Below are positions 59,243 to 64,000 of a stretch of DNA of 64,000 bases, in pieces. The notes beneath the pieces were generated by a model. The model saw only the letters and a list, made by a program, of their open reading frames with translations. It had not been told where the DNA came from and searched no databases. The DNA is from an uncultured Helicobacter sp. (GTDB lineage Bacteria > Campylobacterota > Campylobacteria > Campylobacterales > Helicobacteraceae), in NCBI RefSeq assembly GCF_937906905.1, contig NZ_CALERY010000022.1:1-64000 (forward strand), given 5' to 3'. Both the position numbers and the translations under genes were made by a program. Each line of letters begins with the position of its first letter. Position 1 is the stretch's first letter.

Positions 59243-60097
59243 TTAGTGATAAAAATCATTGATGACGATATAGCGCTCATTTTGCGGATTCTGGCGAAAC
59301 GAAATATATTTATCCGGGAGCTGCTCGCGGAGCTTTTTAAGCGCAATAAAGGCTAGAATCCCATCAAGTGGCTTGGTTTTGGCTTTGCCCTCTCGGCGCA
59401 CTTCATTGATGATACCTACCAAATACGCGTCTATGGCTTCTTCTTGATTATGCAAAAATTGTGCAATTTCCAGGCGGATATTGTAGCCATAAGCTGGCTG
59501 AATCCAATTAAAGAGCAGGTATGAGAGCGCTTTGTATCGATAGCCTCTCTCGCCAATAAGCAGTGCAGAATCTGGTCCGTCTAAATAGATATAAAGCGTT
59601 TGTGGATCATAGAAGCTTACTTGAATAGTGTGGATTTGGTAAGGTATATAGGAGAACATTTCTTTAATATGAGAAGTGATTTCTTGGATAACCTCTTCTT
59701 TTGTCTGGAATGTTGGTGTTTGGAAAGCCTGGGGCTGTGAGATCTCTGTGCGTGGATTCTGGTCGTGTGAATCGCGCAAAAAATCCGAAGCGTCAAAAAA
59801 CTCCTCACTAGAATGCTGGCTGGAAGCGCCAGAAAATGAAGAGGCGGATTGAGTGTTGGATTTTGGCGTGGCATGTGAAGTGCGATTTGCCGACATAGAT
59901 TGAGCTAAGGGTGCCATCATAGAGGGGATTGGAGTGGTTATATTAGCAATGATAATGGCAGGCTTTTTGAACAGCCCAAATACCCCTTTGGACTCGTATT
60001 GTATAACTTCATATTCCAGCTCTGTTACAGAGCAGCCAAACTCCAAGGCTGCTTGGCTTAGGGCGTTTTGAAGTGTGGGCGCAGTGATCTTTTTCAT
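59243..60097 (-). CDS. jag: Jag-like KH/R3H RNA-binding protein
   Basis: The Jag (SpoIIIJ-associated) protein travels with yidC in most bacteria. The N-terminal Jag domain shows LSQAALEFGCSVTELEYEVIQYESKGVFGLFKKPAII. A Ser/Ala/Thr-rich linker (about 65-125, with word-type codons) follows. The KH-like domain contains IYLDGPDSALLIGERGYRYKALSYLL, and an R3H-like end includes REGKAKTKPLDGILAFIALKKL. It is cytosolic. The start shares one base with the yidC stop (TAATG). Confidence 0.92.
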   Translation of the reverse strand: MKKITAPTLQNALSQAALEFGCSVTELEYEVIQYESKGVFGLFKKPAIIIANITTPIPSMMAPLAQSMSANRTSHATPKSNTQSASSFSGASSQHSSEEFFDASDFLRDSHDQNPRTEISQPQAFQTPTFQTKEEVIQEITSHIKEMFSYIPYQIHTIQVSFYDPQTLYIYLDGPDSALLIGERGYRYKALSYLLFNWIQPAYGYNIRLEIAQFLHNQEEAIDAYLVGIINEVRREGKAKTKPLDGILAFIALKKLREQLPDKYISFRQNPQNERYIVINDFYH

Positions 60098-61839
60098 TAC
60101 TTACCTCCAGCCTCTTTGCTGTGCTTATGGGCATGCTTGTGCTTGGCGATTTCTGCAGCTCTTTGCTTATCGATGATTTTGTTGATGACAAGCTGCATAC
60201 CGATGGCAAAGATATTGTTAATCGTCCAATACAGCACAAGCCCTGCTGGGAAAGTGATAAGAAAGAGCGTGAAAATCACAGGCAAGAGTTTAAAGATTTT
60301 AGCCTGGGTTGGGTCAAGTGTATTTGGCGTGAGAGCTTGCTGGATATACATACTAGCCCCCATAAGAATAGGCAGGATAAAGTAAGGATCCATTACTGAT
60401 AGATCGTGTATCCATAGAATCCACTGCGAGCTTTTAAGCTCCACAGCATTATACAGCACGCGATAAATGGCGAAAAATACAGGGATTTGTAGCAGCAGTG
60501 GCAAGCAGCCTCCAAGTGGATTTGCGCCGTGCTTTTTGTAGAGCTGCATCATCTGCATTTGCATTTTTTGCGGATCGCCTTTGTATTGCTCTTGGATTTC
60601 TTTCATTTTAGGCGTTAAGTCTTTAAGCCGCTGCATACTCATAATGCCTTTATAGCTAAGAGGGAAGAGAATCAAGCGCACAATAATCGTAAGTCCGATA
60701 ATCGCCCAGCCCCAATTCCCCATAAGCATATAGAGCCACTCTAGGAGCAAAAACACAGGTTTGGCAAAAAAGGTGATAAGCCCATACTCTACGACATCAG
60801 TGAGCGGCTCGTAAATAGATTTTAGTAGCTGGTAATTCTTAGGTCCCACATAGCCCTCTAAATCGATAGTAGAATCTAGCATTATGTAGGGGATTGGGTG
60901 TTTCTTACTATCGCCGACAACTTGCGTGTGTAGCCCTCGCACATCGCGTGTGAAAAGCAGCGTGGTAAAGTAGCGATCAGATGCGGAGATAAAGGGCACT
61001 TGCGTGAAAGACTGCCCTTCAGGCTTGGCGTCTTTGTCTTCGATTTTTTCTATCGTGCCATTGAGTCCGCCACTTTTTAGCACAACGCCGTGGAAGGCAT
61101 AGCCATCATCATCAGCAACTGGGCGCATACCACTTGAGAGTGCGTAAGGCGTGGGCTTAGAGAGAGCGATGTTTATGGTGTATTTCAAGCCATCTTCATC
61201 GTAGAAAAAGCGCAAAGTTTTGGTGATAGTGAGATCTTTTAGATTCTGGGTTAGGATAAGCTCTTGTGGGGCATTTTTATCGCTAGAGAGCGTGATATTC
61301 GCACTTGAAGCCTTGTAAGCGGTGTTTGCAGCAAGGGCATTTAGCTCTGGATTTTCAAGCCGCACTTCCAGTGGGAAAATCGCATTTGATGAGAAAAGTG
61401 GAAGCTTCTCTAAGGGTTTAGATTCTGTGGAGTTTAGCCCAAATAGCCTGCCTAAGTGGCTAAATATCCCCTCTTGACGGGGTGCAGTGAATTTTCTATC
61501 TTTCAAATAGACTTGTGCTATGCGCCCTAGATCATCAATCTCTACCTCCACGCTATTAGAGATGATACGTGAAATCACTGGACGCGCAGGAGTTTTGAAA
61601 GGCTCGCCAGAATCTACCCTAGCGCTAGAGCCACTCGTATCGACGCTGCTAGAATCTTTGGCAAAGCTTGGGTTTGAAGCCACATTTGCGCTGCTAGATT
61701 CTGCTTGCTGGGCACTAGATGGAGTGGATTGGGACTTTTGCTTGTTTGGATCTTGGACAAAATAGCTATATACGATAATAAAGAGAAACGACACCACCAC
61801 TGCAAGCAAAACGCGAGAATTCATATCATCTTTTTTCAT
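60097..61839 (-). CDS. yidC: Membrane protein insertase YidC
   Basis: An inner-membrane insertase. TM1 (VLLAVVVSFLFIIVYSYFV) is followed by a Ser/Ala-rich word-encoded linker (about 35-85), the large periplasmic beta domain, and the conserved helical core: GNWGWAIIGLTIIVRLILFPLSYKG with the hydrophilic-groove Arg, LTPKMKEIQEQYKGD in the coiled-coil hairpin, ANPLGGCLPLLLQIPVFFAIYRVL, and FLITFPAGLVLYWTINNIF. A basic tail (KHKHAHKHSKEAGGK) may touch ribosomes. It overlaps the yidD end by 14 nt. Confidence 0.97.
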   Translation of the reverse strand: MKKDDMNSRVLLAVVVSFLFIIVYSYFVQDPNKQKSQSTPSSAQQAESSSANVASNPSFAKDSSSVDTSGSSARVDSGEPFKTPARPVISRIISNSVEVEIDDLGRIAQVYLKDRKFTAPRQEGIFSHLGRLFGLNSTESKPLEKLPLFSSNAIFPLEVRLENPELNALAANTAYKASSANITLSSDKNAPQELILTQNLKDLTITKTLRFFYDEDGLKYTINIALSKPTPYALSSGMRPVADDDGYAFHGVVLKSGGLNGTIEKIEDKDAKPEGQSFTQVPFISASDRYFTTLLFTRDVRGLHTQVVGDSKKHPIPYIMLDSTIDLEGYVGPKNYQLLKSIYEPLTDVVEYGLITFFAKPVFLLLEWLYMLMGNWGWAIIGLTIIVRLILFPLSYKGIMSMQRLKDLTPKMKEIQEQYKGDPQKMQMQMMQLYKKHGANPLGGCLPLLLQIPVFFAIYRVLYNAVELKSSQWILWIHDLSVMDPYFILPILMGASMYIQQALTPNTLDPTQAKIFKLLPVIFTLFLITFPAGLVLYWTINNIFAIGMQLVINKIIDKQRAAEIAKHKHAHKHSKEAGGK

Positions 61840-62335
61840 TTATACTCCTAAATGTTGGGATAAGCATACAAGGTATATGTGAAATATGTAGGCAAAGATG
61901 CGACATACATGTACACCCAGTTTTACACTCTTTGTATGTGCGCAAAGGCACAAGCCAATAAACAATAGAATCCAGAAGTTTTACATCACTCAAGCGATCT
62001 GGATAAAAGCTTGATTGATTAAGACTGCTACTAGGGCAAAATGTGATAATAGGATAATCCACTCCGCCTTGTGCGAAAGGCTGACAGCGCAAAAGCCGAT
62101 AAGCGATTTTCCCCACTGCGCGGAATGGATTCTCGTTTGTCAAAAGCAAATACGCGTAGTGCGAGCATGTAGGGTAAAATCGGCAAGAATTTCCAAATAC
62201 AGGCGAGAGAAAAAGCTTATACCCGCGCCAAAGTATCAAAAGAGCGCTGCGAGAAAGCGCGCATATTGGCACTACCACACGCACGAAATTTAGGCGATAA
62301 GCCTTAGTGCTTGCAAAGCTACTAGACACACGCAT
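61826..62335 (-). CDS. yidD: Membrane insertion efficiency factor YidD
   Basis: YidD assists YidC-dependent insertion. The family core is clear: LLILWRGYKLFLSPVFGNSC, then RFYPTCSHYAYLLL, with the paired Cys, and GKIAYRLLRCQPFAQGGVDY. The usual protein is about 70-115 aa; here it is about 169 aa with an odd Cys/His-rich C-terminal tail (CKTGCTCMSHLCLHISHIPC) that runs into the start of yidC. I chose the ATG at 62335, with GAGGA upstream, overlapping rnpA by 14 nt; the longest frame reaches 62398. Confidence 0.9.
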   Translation of the reverse strand: MRVSSSFASTKAYRLNFVRVVVPICALSRSALLILWRGYKLFLSPVFGNSCRFYPTCSHYAYLLLTNENPFRAVGKIAYRLLRCQPFAQGGVDYPIITFCPSSSLNQSSFYPDRLSDVKLLDSIVYWLVPLRTYKECKTGCTCMSHLCLHISHIPCMLIPTFRSINEKR

Positions 62336-62969
62336 GTGATCCTCGCTTTGCCAAATCCGCGACATCTGCGCCTCTTGCCACGCCCTTTGGATTTGCAAGC
62401 CTGGTTGGCGCGACAGAATCCATAGATTTTAATCTATTTAGCTGATTTACTTCCATATGCTCGCCCTCATCAGATCGACCACCATGTCGAAGCCGCGGCT
62501 GTGTGCGCTTAGCCTGCGCCTGGCTTGAAGCTCTAGGCTGAACACTTCTGGTGCCTTGGTGGGAGTGTAAATTGCGCAGGATAAAAGCAAATGTCCTTTC
62601 AAACGACTCCCTAAGCTCGCTAAAGCTCATAGTAGCTATACCAGCTTTAGCCACAAATACAAGCTGGAGTTTTGGAGCAACCCCAGAATGTCTAGACGAC
62701 CAAGCAGCAGAGAATCCAGAAAACAAAGTATGCGCGATAGATTCTCGGCAGATCATGCGGACCCGACGCTTTAGGAGATTACGCGCTGGAGCACTGCCTA
62801 CCTTGCGCGAGACACTAAGCCCTAGCAAGATTTGTGGCAAATTTCTATCAATACTCTTAGAATCTTGGCATAGTGCATAAAGCACGAAATTCTTCCCATA
62901 GCGATAGAACCCATGCCGATAGACCAGATCAAAATCTGCCTTTGTCTTAAGAGAATCCAGCGAACCCAT
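62322..62969 (-). CDS. rnpA: Ribonuclease P protein component with C-terminal extension
   Basis: Binds the M1 RNA for tRNA 5' maturation. The core shows KADFDLVYRHGFYRYGKNFVL, the family RNR-type helix KVGSAPARNLLKRRVR, and FVAKAGIATMSFSELRESF. The core ends near residue 135. About 80 further residues are basic and Gln/Arg/Ala-rich and lack family homology; their second part overlaps the yidD ribosome site and start. It lies 25 nt after rpmH, the nearly universal order. Confidence 0.93.
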   Translation of the reverse strand: MGSLDSLKTKADFDLVYRHGFYRYGKNFVLYALCQDSKSIDRNLPQILLGLSVSRKVGSAPARNLLKRRVRMICRESIAHTLFSGFSAAWSSRHSGVAPKLQLVFVAKAGIATMSFSELRESFERTFAFILRNLHSHQGTRSVQPRASSQAQAKRTQPRLRHGGRSDEGEHMEVNQLNRLKSMDSVAPTRLANPKGVARGADVADLAKRGSHACV

Positions 62970-62994
62970 AGCCCATACCAGTCTCTACTACGCA

Positions 62995-63129
62995 CTATAC
63001 CGCGAGTCGTTTTCGTCCTTTAGCGCGTCTGGCGTTAATAACTCGGCGACCATTTTTTGTCTTCATTCGCTCACGAAATCCATGTGTTCTTTTGCGTGGA
63101 GTATTGTGTGGTTGATATGTTCGTTTCAT
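62995..63129 (-). CDS. rpmH: 50S ribosomal protein L34
   Basis: A 44-aa, very basic protein translated here by hand: it begins MKRTYQPHNTPRKRTHGF and ends with KGRKRLAV. This is the complete bacterial L34 with its KRTxQPS/H-like start, the RTHGFR motif and the NGRRVINARRAKGRKRL end. AAAGG precedes the ATG. It heads the rnpA-yidD-yidC-jag-mnmE transcript. Confidence 0.98.
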   Translation of the reverse strand: MKRTYQPHNTPRKRTHGFRERMKTKNGRRVINARRAKGRKRLAV

Positions 63130-63165
63130 GACAGATACCTTTAAAAGCGTGAAATTAAGTTGTGG

Positions 63166-63171
63166 ATTCTA
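63166..63171 (-). promoter_or_regulatory. Possible rpmH promoter (-10 within a word copy)
   Basis: Minus strand TGCTAGAAT, an extended -10 with one mismatch, lies inside a TAGAATCC word; predicted leader about 30 nt. No better -10 was seen in the spacer. Confidence 0.35.
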
Positions 63172-63299
63172 GCAGGATTTGGCTTAGGTATAGCTTGAAT
63201 CAATCGCGGAATCTATTTACTTTTTGGCTATATCGTTACACGGAATTTCATGCGGAATCCATGGGGTGCCAATTTAAGAAATCAAAGCAAAGGAATATC

Positions 63300-64000
63300 A
63301 TGAGAAATAATAGTTTAAAATCGTTGCGCGCAATGATGGGCGCGATACTACTCTGCTTGGCAGGTATTTATTCTAGCGGATGTGCGAGCTTTTCTATCCA
63401 GGCGAGCAAATCTCCCGCTGATACTTTGCAAGATGAGGTGCGCTATAAAAAAGGTGTGCAGATCCTGCACTCCACTCTCCCGCACTCCAAAGTCCAAGTC
63501 GAGCATGCCCAAAAACACATCACACACGATACGATTGTGCTCTATATTAGCGCACAGCTTGTAGGCAATGGCAATTTGCAGGGCGATTCCAAGCAGCTTG
63601 TACTCACACCAGCAAATGTGCGCGCAAGCTTTGATGACCTACCCTTGCAAGTGCTAGGCTATGAAAAACTACGCAAAAGCGATTATGACTTTATCGATGT
63701 GTTGCAAGATTTCAATATCCCCACCCCTACACCAAGCACCAACTCACAAACCACTTACTACAATATCTCGCCATTCTATTACATGATGGATCCGGTTTTT
63801 GCATTCTACATGCCTATGGCAAGTCCGTTTGTCATCGAAAACGCTAGCTCTGTAGCATACACACAAGAAAAACGCGGCGCACTCAAAGTGCTGCTAATGA
63901 ACTATCTGCGAGAATCCACCCTAAGCACCAAAGAAGCACGCGGCGGCTTTATTGCCATCAAGCGTGCAGGCATTAAAGAGAGCGGCACACTACACCTAGA
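63300..64000 (+). CDS. Putative lipoprotein, truncated by the window end
   Basis: Translated by hand from the ATG at 63300, preceded by AAAGGA. The frame stays open for 233 codons to the window edge. The signal region (MMGAILLCLAGIYSSGC) has a likely lipidated Cys, though Ser at -3 is not ideal. The mature part is mixed, with KVQVEHAQKHITHDTIVLYI, a Pro/Thr/Ser-rich turn region (IPTPTPSTNSQTTYYN), and an aromatic stretch (SPFYYMMDPVFAFYM). I do not recognise a family. It is divergent from rpmH. An envelope location is inferred. Confidence 0.7.
   Translation, partial: MRNNSLKSLRAMMGAILLCLAGIYSSGCASFSIQASKSPADTLQDEVRYKKGVQILHSTLPHSKVQVEHAQKHITHDTIVLYISAQLVGNGNLQGDSKQLVLTPANVRASFDDLPLQVLGYEKLRKSDYDFIDVLQDFNIPTPTPSTNSQTTYYNISPFYYMMDPVFAFYMPMASPFVIENASSVAYTQEKRGALKVLLMNYLRESTLSTKEARGGFIAIKRAGIKESGTLHL

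Noticed and set aside
1..64000. CRISPR arrays, tRNA, rRNA, IS elements or prophage
   Set aside because: I looked for evenly spaced repeats, tRNA-like arms and transposase or phage motifs and saw none; the frequent GATTCTA words are too short and irregularly spaced for CRISPR.

Overview
The window is chromosomal DNA of a Helicobacter-type epsilonproteobacterium. The evidence is a fused CheA with a C-terminal receiver domain beside CheV and CheW, a pseudaminic acid hydrolase (PseG), an AddA-type recombination helicase, 'NIAHQWRQPLN'-type histidine kinases, and H. pylori-like neighbourhoods (rpmH-rnpA-yidD-yidC-jag-mnmE, dapE-mnmG, lpxK-nadE, rplU-rpmA-obg). GC looks mid-40s % by eye (not computed), higher than H. 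pylori and more like some enterohepatic helicobacters; I do not assign a species. No rRNA, tRNA, CRISPR, prophage or insertion sequence was found.

Layout: 1-487 is a gene-free stretch with REP-like inverted elements. 488-7204 (minus) holds hemW, a META-domain protein, a membrane protein, htpG, cysE and a PDZ protein. 7414-8859 (+) is an unusual OB/coiled-coil/pseudo-receiver protein. 8884-11824 (minus) holds obg, a DUF2059 protein, rpmA, rplU and ridA. 11910-15767 (+) holds a secreted low-complexity protein, a truncated Sir2 gene, pseG and gltA. 15902-20655 (minus) is a MarR-MFP-RND efflux operon. 21221-27110 (minus) holds a chemoreceptor, an extended lpxK, nadE and dedA. 27279-28347 (+) holds a bacteriohemerythrin and a small secreted protein. 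28411-33014 (minus) is aspB-mnmG-dapE. 33205-41861 (minus) holds a hypothetical gene, cheV-cheA-cheW, a metallophosphoesterase, a FadL-type porin and another outer-membrane protein. 41926-50443 (+) holds addA, an unknown coiled-coil protein, a histidine kinase with its response regulator, and metB. 50511-56603 holds a PhoR-like kinase, a divergent rearranged PstS-like protein, and acnB. 57003-63129 (minus) holds uppS and the rpmH-to-mnmE operon. A truncated lipoprotein gene (+) closes the window.

Three things stand out. First, a short near-palindromic word with a GAWTC core (TAGAATCTA/TAGATTCTA) is scattered very densely through spacers and coding DNA; inside genes it is translated as LDS/LES/PES-rich low-complexity inserts and tails in otherwise conserved enzymes. 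Second, the PstS-like protein carries the two halves of the phosphate-binding fold in swapped order behind one signal peptide, under 11-bp-periodic Pho-box-like repeats. Third, the MarR regulator of the efflux operon ends in seven TTTG units; one extra unit would fuse it in frame to the membrane fusion protein.
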